Positions 1-12,300 of a DNA stretch of 64,000 nucleotides are shown piece by piece. Source of the DNA: Usnea hakonensis (lineage: Eukaryota > Ascomycota > Lecanoromycetes > Lecanorales > Parmeliaceae). Numbering within the stretch: the stretch's first letter is position 1; each line of letters begins with the position of its first letter. The notes beneath the pieces were generated by a model. It did not search any database and had not been told where the DNA came from. It worked only from the letters and a program-made list of their open reading frames with translations. The position numbers and the translations under genes were made by a program. Where the stretch lies: NCBI GenBank assembly GCA_013423325.1, contig BLJB01000003.1, positions 62,001 to 126,000 of the forward strand, written 5' to 3'.

Positions 1-335
1 AAATTGAGTAGATACCCGTGTAGCGGTACAGCAACTTTACTGGCAACCTGACCCGTCTCCGTCGCCGCAACTTTCACAATCCCATCCGTTCCTGCAGAAA
101 ACAAATGCTCGCCATCATGGCCGAAGCATAGGCTGCGACAGCTCCCTTTGTGCCGACGGGTGCGCCATGCGGTCTCGATGGTGCTGTTGCGGGCCTCGTG
201 GGCGTCTGAGGAGGGGAGGCGCTGGAGTTGAACGTGGCCCGAGGCGAGACCTAGGGCGAGGAGAGGGGAGGTGGGGTGGATGGCTTGAGTGAATAGATCG
301 GAGCGAATGGGGAAGGTGCAGATTGAATTGAACAT
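1..335 (-). CDS. jip5: JIP5-like WD-repeat protein, 5' part (runs off the window)
   Basis: The minus-strand frame starts with ATG at 335-333 and reads open to the window edge, about 110 residues. The start MFNSICTFPIRSDLFTQAIH, followed by a stretch resembling the first WD blade (GLASGHVQLQRLP, then TAWRTRRHKGSCRS and FSAGTDGIVKVA), is what I recognise as the N-terminus of fungal JIP5, the WDR55 orthologue. JIP5/WDR55 proteins are nucleolar beta-propellers linked to large ribosomal subunit biogenesis. Only the first one or two blades lie here, so the acidic/basic C-terminal tail of the family cannot be checked. A GTATCT near the edge (about 14-20) could be a donor site, so the last few codons are uncertain. 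No upstream ATG competes before the transposon relic. Confidence 0.85.
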   Translation of the reverse strand, partial: MFNSICTFPIRSDLFTQAIHPTSPLLALGLASGHVQLQRLPSSDAHEARNSTIETAWRTRRHKGSCRSLCFGHDGEHLFSAGTDGIVKVAATETGQVASKVAVPLHGYLLN

Positions 336-431
336 TGAAGATGGAGGGGGGAAATGCAAGGATTTTGTGCATGTTGTATGCAGCTTTTTTTGGCGGGTCA
401 TACAACATTAATTAATTTAATGCTTAAGGTA

Positions 432-491
432 CTCGTTTTCACCCGGAAATGCACCACCCTGGGATATGCACCATTAGGGTTAGGGCTTCCC
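432..491 (+). repeat. Left terminal inverted repeat
   Basis: Begins CTCGTTTTCACCCGG and ends GGGCTTCCC. It pairs with 1387-1446 in inverted orientation with five mismatches and carries two ATGCACCA boxes. Confidence 0.8.
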
Positions 492-547
492 ACCCAAATT
501 TGGTGGTAGGCAATAAATACTCTCTGCAATAGCAATAGTAATACTTC

Positions 548-655
548 AGGCATGGTAATTTGAATGCTTCTTATATGGCCATTTGTATACTTTAGGCATA
601 GTAATTTGAATGCTTCTTATATGGTAATTTGCATACTTCTTATATAGCCATTTCT
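548..655 (+). repeat. Subterminal tandem repeat, unit about 46 bp
   Basis: A unit starting AGGCATGGTAATTTGAATGC (548-593) is repeated from 594, followed by a partial third copy of the CTTCTTATAT...CATTT half. It lies just inside the left terminal repeat of the element. Confidence 0.7.
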
Positions 656-1386
656 CTACCCCAAAAAGAGACCCTAGGCCTCAAGAGCATACCTACCCCC
701 CTATCTTATAGTATCGGACTGCCTGTATTAGATAATGACGTTGTTATTAAGTTGAGGACAGCGATATACGAGGGGGAAGTTATTAGGAGTATCTAGAGTA
801 GTAATTAGCCCTATATTACCTTATAATTTTAGAATTAAAATACTCGCAAATGTAGTATACGGTCGTAATATTCCTAGTTATATTGCCGGCTATAGAGCTT
901 AATCAGTATATATAAAGACATAAGAGCTAAGACTCAACCGACTAATCAAAAAATCAGGGTCGCTTCCTATTTGGGACTCTTGGCAGCTGAGTAAGCACGG
1001 TGAAAAAAGTGGCCGCGACCACCAAAATCCTTTCTACTAAAAAAGACTTACAATTTCAATAACTTTATTCCCTATATATATAGTTTTTTAATAACTTCTA
1101 TAATTATAGAGCGTTATTTACGCTTGCTAATAATATTAAAATTATTAAAATCGGTTTAATATACGTAGTGATATAATCTTTTAAAGAAATCTCCCCCCGG
1201 GGGAAGGGGGGTTCTAGGGGATCTCCCCCTAGGAATTAAAAAACCCCCTAGAGAACTTTCACACCAGAAATAACTTTCAAATAAAACTATTATTTAGGAC
1301 CGAGTATCACGAAAATTTTTCGTGGGCCTATACTTGTTGTATATAGAATAACAAGGTAGGAGGCTCGAATATGTGTTATCTACTAG

Positions 1387-1446
1387 GGGAAGCCCTAGCC
1401 CTAATGGTGCATATCCCAGGGTGGTGCATATCCGGGTATATACGAG
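1387..1446 (-). repeat. Right terminal inverted repeat
   Basis: Reverse complement of the left arm at 55/60 positions. It is followed by TA at 1447-1448, matching the TA before the left arm. Confidence 0.8.
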
Positions 1447-1859
1447 TAGCCAGGCTACCGGGCGGTCGGCCCAGAGCCTCACCAAGAATTTTAATATACC
1501 GCCTCGTACGTAAAAATATGTTGTATCTCCCTAAAACCCCCGACAAAACAGTCGCGAAGCAATGAACTCGAGGCCGTATACCAAATTTCCTGAGGTCTTT
1601 CTTCATTTTCGGGGCCCTTGGGGTAGAGCGCGAGATGGGGTTTTTGGTGCAGGGACGCTGCCACGAGTCAAGTCGGGTTAATGTTACGGTTTTCTTTCGA
1701 AGCGAGCGCTTTCTATACTCTGCCATAACATAGCTTTGAGACAATGTGGATCCTGATGAGAGTGAAAGATACGCTGCTATGATATGAACGCCAGTATAGA
1801 TACGAAAAGTAGCCTGCTCCTCACCCTTCCAACGTCCATCCATTCGCTCGTCCCAAAGC

Positions 1860-4800
1860 CTATTTCCTGGACCTCGACCTCTTCTTCTCCCTACCTCCTC
1901 TCCCGGATGAAGAACGCTCCTTATCGGCTCCTTCTCCATCCTTATCCTCGTTTCCTTCCGTTTCACGAGGCTCGGCAGACTCCTTGTGCCTCGCAGACCT
2001 TCTCGTATGCGGAGCCTCTTGGCTCTGGGCTTTGACGGGCTTGGCTTTGAGCTTGGGCTTCTTCTTGGGCGCTTCGGGTTCTTCGTCGTCGGACTCATCT
2101 TCTTTTGAAGGTTTGAAGGTGTCGGCTTTGCGCTTTACTGCTTTATGACCCGTCGTCTTGCTGGCTTCCGAAGGCTGCGTCGTGCTCGCAGCCTCTGTTT
2201 CGTGCCGCAGGCTCTCTGAGGAACCAGCTTTGGCTAAGCCTTTTTCCTTTCCTTTCTTCCTGGTAACTGGCGCCCCCGAGGACTCTTCTTCTGCCTCTCG
2301 TTCCTTTGGCCTGACGACGTCGCGAGCATCCTTTCTCTCCCTTTCGGCTTTTGCTTCTGCTGTGGTCAGGAGTTTGAAGTCTGACACACTAGTTTCGCAT
2401 TTATCTGCATGCTTGGTTTTGGCCTGTAAAGTAAATTAGAACAGGCGCCGTCTTAGCTGAATAGACTCACAGTATCGCTCAATTTGTCCACGCTCTTCAA
2501 ACAAATGTTGCAGTACAGTAGGCTTCGCGGACCCTTGGGTTGATTGGCAGATTCGGGATCCTCTTCCACCTCTATCTGTGTCTCTGGGCCTCGTGAATTC
2601 GTTTGCAGCCTTTCCTCACGAGTTGAAGTAGCTTGCAGCTGCCCTTCAAGTTCTACAACCCTATCTTTCAACACGTCGCGCTCTGATGAGACTTGCATAA
2701 AAGCCTCCTGTCTTTGAGCCTGCTCGTTTGTGGCCGTTTGGAGAGTCTGCTGCTGTAATAGTTCACGTTCCGTGGCCGTATCTTCAAGACCTTTTACCCG
2801 TTCTTGTAGCTGGTCACGCTCCTTGACAATGTCTTCGAGGTCTCTGGCCTGTCCTTGTGACCGGTCCAGCTTCTTTAACGCTTCTTCGAGGCTTTTGACT
2901 TTCTCCTGTAGCTGATCACACTTACCTTCTGTCTCTACGGTATTCAGATGGCTGGATTCATGCGCCTCTTGTTGCTACTTGTTGTTAGCCACAATACTAG
3001 TGACTGAAAGCATTGTTCCTTTACCTCGCCTGTCAGGGCATACATATTTGCGTGGCAATGTGGATGTTCACAGATGCCGTCTTCAGCGTGTTCTTCGTCA
3101 ATATGGAATCGCAGGTGCTGCGCAATGGCCTGAATATCATCAGTGGGTGGCTTGAAGCTTATAATTCAGGATCTTACCTCATGGGTCGAGTCATCCTGGT
3201 TTTCGCCCAACAAGCATTTACAATCTGGGTGCGGGCATTGTTGTGCGGCTGGTTGATGAACAATGTCCTTTTGGTGTAGTTTGAGATGATCTTGTTGTTG
3301 CTTTGTGAAGTCAGCACTATCCACCTTCCCACGTCCAGAGCAATTTTACCTGTTTTGTCGCCCCCGTCCAATCCTGCGGACAGAATGGACAGGAAGACTT
3401 TAGCCTGACTCTGTCTTCCGAAGCTTTTAGCCGCTCTCCGAGGCTACTCATCTCAGCAAGCTTCTCCTCTGCGACCTTCAACTGCTCCTGTAGGTCATCA
3501 TTCTCAACAACGCTCGCTTCTGCCATCGCTTCTGCCAAGCTCAACCGCTCTTGTAGCTTCTTAATCTCAGCGTTGGTGAGCAACCGCGAATGGATCGAAG
3601 GTACTTCTGAACCTCCACCGACCTTCCTTGAATAAAGCTCATCGGGTGATCCTCTGGCACCTCTCTCGAGATTGGATTTCGGAGTCATAGGGGAGTGTGG
3701 GCCTAGCATATCAGATATGTCTGTTATATCCTCCGTGATATCGCGAATAAATATTTCTTCAGGGCGGGAGTCAAATGCTGCTGGAGTCGTAGAGAGCTCA
3801 GCAAAGATCTTCTGAATGCTCGCCTTTAGCAACAGGTCTGAGTCGCGATCGAGATCAAAGGAGCCGTGGCCGGGTATATCGAGGCTCAAACGGTTCGATT
3901 TCGGGTACGCAGACTGCTCCCAATCGAACAAAAACTGAACTGCCTTTTCAAAATGTTCACTGTTCTTGGGCAATCGTGCAGCGTCGTGCCAACTTGCCGA
4001 ACAGTAGCAGTAGCCAACGTTTGGGCGCACCAGCTTCAGGTCATGCTTCAGGTCGCCCACACCGCCTGAGTCAAAGCCGGTCTGGTAGTTCCACCAGGAT
4101 TGAAATTTCGCGGAGCGTACACGGAACCTATTTTCTGGCCCGCCAAAGCTTGGCTTGATCTTCTCTTGAAAAGTCCGGTTTGAGACCCGAGATACAGATG
4201 CAATTTTTTCTTCGCGAACGTCTTTCCTAGGCTCCATGATATCAAGGAACATCTCATCAGCCTCGTGCGGAGCATTCCTGGCGTCACCATCATCTTCATC
4301 TTCCTCGTTCTTGACCAACCAGCCAGCCATGTTATAGAGAGCTCTGTGAGTGAATTCCCTGAGATACATGCCCCCTCTGTTGAAATGAAGTAGAACTTCG
4401 GCCTCCTTCGGTGGATTTTCCAAGGTCGGTGCTGAGTCCGTTTGAGGTATCGAGCCACCATCATTAGCAGGTTGCCCTTGAACATGCTCTCTTCCGGAAT
4501 TTGGGAGATTGGCGACAGCGTAACTGTCTAGAAATGCAAGTGGCTGGCTACCTTCCATATTTCGTTCAGATCCACGCTGTGCTCGCTCTTTTCGCTCATT
4601 CTCCAACGTCGTAATCCTAGCTGTTGTTGCTGGCGAGGGTGGGTTCTCGTCAAACACTCTGCCCCAATCGATCGGTGCTCCAGCGGTCACAGGATCCTTG
4701 TCATTCGGCTTCGTCCAGAAATGAAAGGATGGTAGCTCATCGGGAGCCAAGGCAATGAAAAACAGGTTTCTAAGATTCTTCTCATCTTCGGCTCCTTTGT

Positions 4801-5200
4801 TGAGTGAGACCATAGAGCTTAAGTGAAGCTGGGGGGCTGGCTTGCTCTCTATAGCAGCAAGACGCCGTGTTTCGAGTTCGTAGATATTATGCAGTGTAAT
4901 GATTGCTGTCTTGGGGTTTACTTCTCCCACGAGGTCCGAAGCACGAATAATCTTGCCGGAGCGGAGGAAGCCCGATAGAACACCATTGCGAGCATCTTTG
5001 ATCATCTCGTAACTAGGTTTCTTGGGGTCTCTTTGTCGAGGCACATGTAGGTCTCCCAAACCCGTTTGGAAAATATCAGGAGGAGGTCGAGCGCTGGCAG
5101 CATCTTGGCCACTTTTCAAACGAGGCTCTAGAGGCAAAATAAGAGGCGTGGCAGAATCGCCAAAATTGGATTTTAAAAGATTCGTGAACATGGCAACCAA
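1860..5200 (-). CDS. Unrecognised nuclear-type protein with four zinc fingers and a coiled coil
   Basis: Five exons: 5200-3350, 3300-3178, 3129-3025, 2974-2471, 2423-1860; all four introns are phase 0; 1,048 residues. Residues 1-600 form a long region I do not recognise. Then come three C2H2-like fingers (C604/C607-H622/H626; C639/C644-H663/H667; C678/C683-H698/H702), a glutamine/glutamate-rich coiled coil (about 700-800), a C2HC finger (C848/C851-H866/C870) and a basic tail with acidic stretches and NLS-like KRK and KKKPK clusters ending RSRSRK. This suggests a nucleic-acid- or chromatin-associated protein; that role is inference. Each intron lies between the Cys pair and the His pair of one finger. 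A second Met at residue 4 is an alternative start. No family name is offered. Confidence 0.8.
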
Positions 5201-5743
5201 GTGTTTGCGCTATGATAGTGCTTGCTCTTGTGGCGATGGGCAGAGGTCGGCATTTTTGTAATGACGGAAACAAGATATCGACGAGGAGCAGCGTCTGCAG
5301 GCAGTGTCCTGACAAAGCCAAATGAATAGAAGCATTGACAATGAATCAAGAAGTGCGATGGTAACATGCAGTACCATGTTTGCGGTGGGATGTAAGCCCA
5401 GAGATTCAGAACAAGGGAACATTTCAAAATGTTTCAGAATAGGAGATTAGGGAATGGAATAAAGCAAAAAAGGGTAACCGCATTTGGCATTTGACACAGG
5501 TGAAGAATGTAAGGTATGATTCAAAAACATCAACACCAGTGAATTCAATCCTTGGTCCTCAACAAATGGGCATGTCCTACATCAATTATAGTTGGTTTCA
5601 CTATACCTACCACTACGTACACAAATATTACTCAAACTTGTCAAACCTCCATCCAACCAGATGTTCTGATCTTAGTGCTTGTCCTTGGTCCCTTGCGAGA
5701 CATTGCGAGGAGTGGGATTTGATGTTCCCAGAGATTTACCGGC
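5201..5743. other. Spacer: promoter side of the zinc-finger gene and 3' side of laccase
   Basis: Both flanking genes are on the minus strand, so this stretch should hold the laccase 3' UTR and the zinc-finger gene promoter. No coding signal or clear motif was seen. Confidence 0.5.
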
Positions 5744-7893
5744 TCAGACACCGGAGTCGTCCATGGTCAGATTGTACTTCTCGTTGAAAACCTTGTAATA
5801 AGCTCCCCATTTGGCGCATGTGTCAAAGTACTGTCCATAGACGTCCGCTTTTTGCATTAGCGGCACAATGTCCTTCTGTTTCTCAACGAATTGCAGCGCA
5901 AGACCACCACTAGCATGCCTGCATGGAAATCAATACTCAGAGCAAGGGTAATCTCCATTGCTAGAGCAGACTTACCAGGCAATGTGGCAATGCATGAGCC
6001 ACGTACCAGGATTGTTGATTTGGAACGCTATGAGCAAGAAACCATTCACCGGCAGTAGCGCGACATCGCGCCTTGGAGGATTATCCACATTGGGCTTGTC
6101 CTTGACTGGGTCATATGTGTGGTTACCCGAAGCTAGAATGAGGAAATCATGGCCGTGAAGATGTAGCGGGTGAGCCACTGGGGCTTGCCTTTTGTATATC
6201 TTCTGGTCGCCCTGCGTGAACTTACCTTCGATGAGAAAATAGACCCATGAGTCTATGCTTTGGTCTAGAAATACTGGATTGTAATCTTGAGGGAACGGAT
6301 CATCCATCCTATCGCCATTTATAGTGATGAGGCTCAGACTTGGCTCTGTCCAATCGATATAGAATGAAGAATCTTTCAGTACCCATTTGTGCAGGATGGA
6401 ATTCTGGTCATTGGCATCTGGGTATCCTTGCAAATATACATCCAACGAATCTTTTCCGCCATAGTTGTTGGAACTGCTGCCCACTCTACGCGTGACAAGA
6501 GGGTGGAGGTTCTTTGAGTCTTCATCCAAGCAGCCATAGCAAAGTCGGTCCGGGGGGGCTGAAAGAGGGAAATCTTTGTTGCTAGCATCATATCGAATAA
6601 TTCCAAGACCAGAACGTTGTCCTATATTGTTGCAGTCACGGGCATGGATCCAGTAATTCGGCGAGGGCATTGCCTGTGTTCCATTTTTGGCAATAATGAC
6701 GATGTCATATCGCTGTCCAATGGCAATATTTATGGTACTGGTACGATAAGGCTGGATTGGGACAAAGTCTGTAGCCACCACATAAAAGTCATGCTGGTCA
6801 ATCCAGAATGTAAAATGGGTTGATATTGCTGTGTTGACAAGACTCATCTTGTATGAGCTGCCCTTGGCGAAATTGAATTCAGTGAAAGGAGTCGTCCCGG
6901 TGCATTGCACATCCAGGCTTGGGCAACAATAATATGGACCTTTGCCATTCAGCAGATTCGAGTCAGGTGTTGCAGGGCGACCAAGCATCTCAAGCTGGAA
7001 GAGGCTGAAAGCATCTTTGTGGATCCAATCTGTAATAAGCACCGGCCCCAAGTCACGATCATAATTCATACTTGTAGGGCCATTTATCTTCAATGGGCCA
7101 ACGAGCCCATCTGCATACTGAAGTGAGAAATGGGAGTGATACCAAGAAACTCCGTACTGAGTAGCGCGCCAGGTGTACACATACTGCTGGCCTGGAGGAA
7201 CGGGACATTCTAAGATTTTTTCGATGTCAGTACTGTTTACCCAAGGCAAGCGATGGAGTTGCAATATAGGTCTCTGGATATGAATTTCCTCTTGCTCGCA
7301 AAATTGTACAAGCGACTCGATTTTATTGAATAGGAAGGGTCAGCTCCAAGTTTGTACGTACGGGTTACGCCAGCAATGCCATCTTGCCACACGGTGTTGA
7401 GTTGCCTGATTCCATGCCAGTGGATGGAGGTGCCGTTGTGATTAGATAATCGGTTGATCACAGTGATGTTCAAAAGATCTCCCCAGTCTGCCTCAACGAG
7501 GGGACCGGGATAAGTTCCGTTAATCAGCATGCGTGAGACATTGTAACCATCCGGGGCACTCCACTCATTTGTGAGTACCAGCGTGTACTGCAGCTTGTAA
7601 GCCTGGAGAATCTACATGCTCACGTGCGAACTCACCTGCTTCACTTTGCCCGTGTTTGGCCAGGCACGCTCATAGTCCGTTGTGATATTGAAGCCAGGGC
7701 TCCAACACTGTCTGTTAGTTGCGCCATGAATACATTCAGATGATGAGTCTTCGAGAGATGAAGCAGATTGCAGGCCTTGCCCGGCAGCAATCACACGTTC
7801 TGAAGGTGGAAGACCACCGACAGGCTCTTGCGGGCCATCAGTCAACAATATGGCGTGTAACCAAAGGTCTGCAATACGGCGGAAGAACTTCAT
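5744..7893 (-). CDS. Laccase (multicopper oxidase), ascomycete type
   Basis: Four exons: 7893-7636, 7587-7362, 7209-5976, 5918-5744; 630 residues. Laccases oxidise phenols with four copper ions and reduce oxygen to water, usually outside the cell. All four copper signatures are present: HWHG, WYHSH, HPLHLHGHDF and HCHIAWH. The C-terminus DSGV* matches the DSGL/I/V tail that plugs the T2/T3 channel in ascomycete laccases. The first intron was set at 48 nt because this gives KVKQ-YTLVLTNEW, the usual start of cupredoxin domain 1. About 85 residues precede that domain; the extreme N-terminus (MKFFRR then a short hydrophobic run) is a poor signal peptide, so the start is the weakest part of the model. 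Divergent from the glucan lyase gene. Confidence 0.92.
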
Positions 7894-9332
7894 GGTACGA
7901 GTATAATACCTGAGAAAAAGAGATAGCAGCCGAATGAAGTCTATTGAGCGAGCGATAAAATGGAAAATTGAATGTTCCAGAGTTTTTCACACCTCTCTTA
8001 TCACTTGCTTTTCCATTGCCAAGATGCCGAGCGATCTAGAGGTCCGATTCTCGAAACGCTACCTACCAGCATGTCTCTTGGTGGCGCCCTCATGAGTACG
8101 GTGAAAAGGGTAAAGGATATGCAGCATCTTCTTCAAGGCATCTGGGCCTACAGCCAAGATTTCATGGCTTGGCTGGATGGCTCGCTCGGTAGTATTTTAA
8201 ATGTCGCAGGGACCCGGTGCGTTACTCAAAGAAGGCATAGTCGCGAGCGAACAAATGCAAAGTGCAGGTTGCCCCCGCATTTTCATTGGAAGACTATTTT
8301 GTAAATAGTTAGAAAAGTCTTACTATGTCCAGTATGAAGTCTTTTGTAGTCGATGAAGAGCTATTTTCCACGATATCAAACCCTTTTTTAAGCTATCAGA
8401 AGATGCATTGGTCCCAAAAAATAGGCTGGCGGCTATCTTTGATAGTTGAACTAATTGAAATAATTGAGCTATTTCACTATACGTACTCCGTAGACTAGAT
8501 CCAGACGAGGATCAGTAGAAGTGGGTGGTGCGGGTAGAGGAAGAGAATAGGTAGGTAAGGTAAAGTGGGATGTCGAATTATACTTTAGGGTAGGTAGATT
8601 GGTAAGCTCGCTAAAGTAACCTTAGGCTCGGACTTTAGGCACAACCAACGCAAAGATGTTGCCAAGATACCCCCTCAGCTACCTTAGGTGTAAGCCAAAT
8701 TTCCTGAATAAGGGCTTTTTCTGCAGTCCCCCGCCAACGACTCGACACCAACATTATTGAGTTTCAACAAATCAGATTGAAAAATCCTATCACGATGTAT
8801 ACACGTTAGGTACTGCTGACTCTTGACAGTCAGAACAAATTAAAGGAGAGGGTCGGCTAAAGCACCCTGCACAAGCATTATGCATGTGGACGAGTCGAGG
8901 CGCAAAGCCTCGTACAAGAGAAATGCAGGCTGACAACACGTTCCAGCCTGCATACTGCCAAATCACTTTTCGCGTAGATATACTCATTGAAATGAAAGCC
9001 AAGAAAGGCGTCCTCAATACGAAGCTAAAGATCATCTCAGTCATGTAATTGGTGTGCAATTTTGCAAAGGCGAAAGTCTCGTCTTACCACTTTCTCGTGT
9101 CTTGGCTTTCCTAGCACTGCGTCGCGCGCTACTTGCAAACGTGTTTTACGATATATGGTTACTTCTCTTCCTCAAAAACCAAGAACAACCTAATTTGGCT
9201 ACTATCAGCGAACATACATTTCTTCTCAAGGTTCTGTTCTGCAGGAAGCCTCCGTAGCTCCATCTATCCTGTGGTCCTTCCCCTCAGTATACTACCTCCA
9301 ATTCCTGCACCCCCTTACCCTCCCTTGACAAT
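7894..9332. promoter_or_regulatory. Divergent intergenic region, laccase / glucan lyase
   Basis: 1.4 kb between two divergent starts must contain both promoters. It holds AT-rich stretches, a GTAGGTAAGGTAAAGT motif (8551-8565) and a TACTCCGTA box near 8482. The open frame on the plus strand at 7972-8304 resembles nothing and is not called. No specific regulator site is assigned. Confidence 0.45.
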
Positions 9333-12300
9333 ATGGCTGGCCTTTCCGATTCTATGAGATTCCTAAAGGCAGAGGAATTCTTTGCTAAAACTCCAAATAC
9401 CAAAGGGCCGAAGTCACTTACTTCCGCCAGCTCGACACAGTCTATTGACCCAAAGGAGCCTCTGCGATACGCAGCGCTCCTTACCTTCGACCAAGGCTCG
9501 ACATGCCTCTTCCAATTTGTAACACCGCAACTTTGGCGTCTTCGTTTCGATCCATCCGCCAAAAGTGCTTCCGACTATTCCGACGCCAATTCGTAAGTCT
9601 CATCCTCAACATCCACAAAATAAACAGATCAGTGACCGGCCGATAGCCGCACGATTGTGCAGAATTCTTTTGCCGACCTGGTCGATGAACTGCAAATACA
9701 GCTTCGTCGGACGGATAAGGCTTGGAATGCACCCGATGCCCAACCCGACTCTTGCTGGGCCACTACCTTCTCAGAGACAAATGATGCTAGCGGCTGGGTC
9801 CTATCATCCCTTCGCTACCCGTCGCAGAAAGATGCGAATGCGGGGACTAACGGTGCTGTTCAAATTAAAGCATATTTTCGAAAGGATCCATTCCAGATTC
9901 AATGCACAAGGATTGTTCAGCCGCAGCTTGACCCCTATACTGCACCTCCTGGGCTTAGTACCTCGAGTGTCGAAAAGATTATCTGGCAGACTTCCCCAAC
10001 TCGGACTTTTCTGCAAAGTCCTGAGGGACCTCGGGCAACCAATGTTATTTTGAATGTCACGAAACCAGGCCCAGCAGAGTATATAGGCTTTGGTGAGCAG
10101 GGTGGACGGACTGTGATGAAATCTGCTACCTTGATGAACTACTTCTGCTATGACAATTTCAACTATAAGCAAGTCTACAATCAAGGCCCGCTTGATGCGC
10201 GAGAACCTCTGTATCATTCCCAACCCTTCTTCTTGGAGCTGAACGGTACTCCAGGCTATCATAATGTGACAGCAACATTGATTGACAACTACTCGCAAGT
10301 TTTTGTTGACCTTGGACGATCCGATAGTGGTCGTATTGCCTTGGGTATAAGATTTGGTTTACTCGATTGCTACTTTTTGTCTGCAGATAAAGTGCCGGAG
10401 CTGATCTGGCTATTCACCTCAATCGTTGGTCGGCCCAGATTGAAGCCAAGATTTATTCTAGGCCACCATCAGGGTGCTTATGGCGATGCAAATGGGCCGC
10501 AGCTTGAAAATGTCGTTTCAAACTATCGCAAAGCCGGCATACCACTCGATGGTCTGCACATCGATGTTGACTTTCAGCATAAGTATAGAACCTTCACCAC
10601 AGACGATGGCAACTTCCCGGATGTCAAGGGAATGTTTGGCCGGCTGAGAAACCAAGGTGTGAAATGCTGCACAAACATCACGCCAATTATTTCCCTCGAT
10701 GGTTATCGGACAAATGACGATCCTTACCCTACCATTAACGCTGCTTGGGATCAGAACGATCATACCAACCCGTCCAAAAACTTCTTGATTATGGACAAGC
10801 GACTTCTGGATGGTCTTCCGTCTCAACAGGCGAAGGACCAGCAATATCTACGTTATAGTAGTGGACAAGCCCTAGTGACATCTCCGAGCTCAAGTGATAG
10901 GCCACGGTACAAGGATGGACCGGATAATTATCAATTCGAAGAAAATTTCAATTCGGGTTACCCTTACCATGGGGGCGTCTCCTATGGGGCTGATCTGGGT
11001 ATACCAGGCTTCTATCCAGACTTGAACAGACAGGCTGTGCGCGAAAACTTTTGGGCGTCTCAGTACGAGGATCTTTTCAACAAAGGCCTAGAATTTGTTT
11101 GGCAGGACATGACTACACCGGCAGTGGCGTACTGCTATGGAGACATGCTCGGCTTTCCTGGACGCTTGCTGGTCTCGACCGATCCATATGCACAAGAACC
11201 TGATGTTCTGCCTCCACAAAAGGCCGCTATCGAATTGTGGGCGTTGTACTCTTACAACTTGCACAAGGCCACTTACAAAGCACTCCAAAACTCAGCAAGC
11301 CGAGAGAATAAACGCAATTTCATCATTGGGAGGGGCAGTTCCACTGGAATGCATCGATTCGCTGGCTTGTGGACTGGGGACAATGGGAGTACCTGGGACT
11401 TCTGGAGAATCACTGTTGCTCAAGTGATTGCTCTGGGCTTTAGTGGGATTTCTATTGCTGGTGTCGACATGGGGGGTTTCACACCCGGCAGTGACAATGG
11501 CCAATGGTGTGATCCTGACTTATTCATCCGATGGTATTCTGGTGCTTTCCTACTGCCATGGTATCGCAATCATTATAACGGCAAGCAAGGCCAAAAACTT
11601 TTCCAAGAGGTGTACAAGTTTGCCACCATAGAGCAGGATTACCCCCAGATCCAAATTGCAGATAATCAACGCGATCTATACGCAAGCGTTTTGCCAATTT
11701 GCAGGTACTATGTCAGATTGAGATACAGTCTCATGCAGGCTTTGTACGACCGCATGTTCGAGAACTTGATCAATGGTCTCCCGATTGTCAGATCGATGCT
11801 CATCACTGACCCAGACGACACAGCTTTGTTCAACCAAGCAGCAGCGTTCATTGATACTCAGTATCTTTTGGGCCATTACATCCTTGTTTGTCCGGTCATG
11901 GATCCAGACGATGTCAACGGAGGCTCTCGTCTCGTTTATCTACCCCGTCCAGACAGCTGGTTTTCCTTCAATCTGCGTACGGAGGACGATTCGAGTTTGG
12001 TTGGTGTCCCTTTGCTTGCTCCTGTAGAGGGTGGAAGCATTTTCCCATTCAACGCTAGGATAAGCTCCGATCCTTCTCATACCCCTTACATCACACCAAT
12101 CTATATCAGAGAAGGTATGCCATCCATTACAGGTCGTCGACTAGGTAGACGCTCATGGTTTCTGTAGGTGCAGTTATCCCGCAAATCGGTGTGCGTGACT
12201 ACATTGGCGATGGGACCGTGAATCCGATCACTCTGCATATCTACCCTGGTAAAGACAATGTGAGTCTATACAACGAGCCACAGGCTGTCAGACTTCTCTT

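Larger units (their letters stand above)
432..1446. mobile_element. Degenerate DNA transposon / MITE-like element with 60-bp TIRs and TA target duplication
   Basis: Positions 432-491 and the reverse complement of 1387-1446 match at 55 of 60 bases by my count. A TA dinucleotide flanks each end (430-431 and 1447-1448), the target-site duplication typical of Tc1/mariner/pogo elements. Each terminal repeat holds two direct copies of ATGCACCA, as expected of transposase binding sites. The 1-kb interior has no transposase ORF and is unusually rich in TA steps (about 680-1180), as seen after repeat-induced point mutation in fungi. Either a non-autonomous element or a mutated remnant. I see no second copy in the window. 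Confidence 0.75.

Noticed and set aside
1376..2098. 240-codon minus-strand open frame at the zinc-finger gene's 3' end
   Set aside because: It overlaps the real last exon in another frame, runs into the transposon relic and has only basic low-complexity content.
7237..7264. Met at 7264 as start of the main laccase frame
   Set aside because: This stretch is the second laccase intron; splicing joins GVT to QCPVPPG, and the first copper motif lies upstream in exon 2.
7972..8304. 110-codon plus-strand frame in the laccase/lyase spacer
   Set aside because: No recognisable motif and no matching exon nearby.
9804..10298. 164-codon minus-strand frame inside the lyase gene
   Set aside because: Shadow of the coding strand of a long conserved exon.
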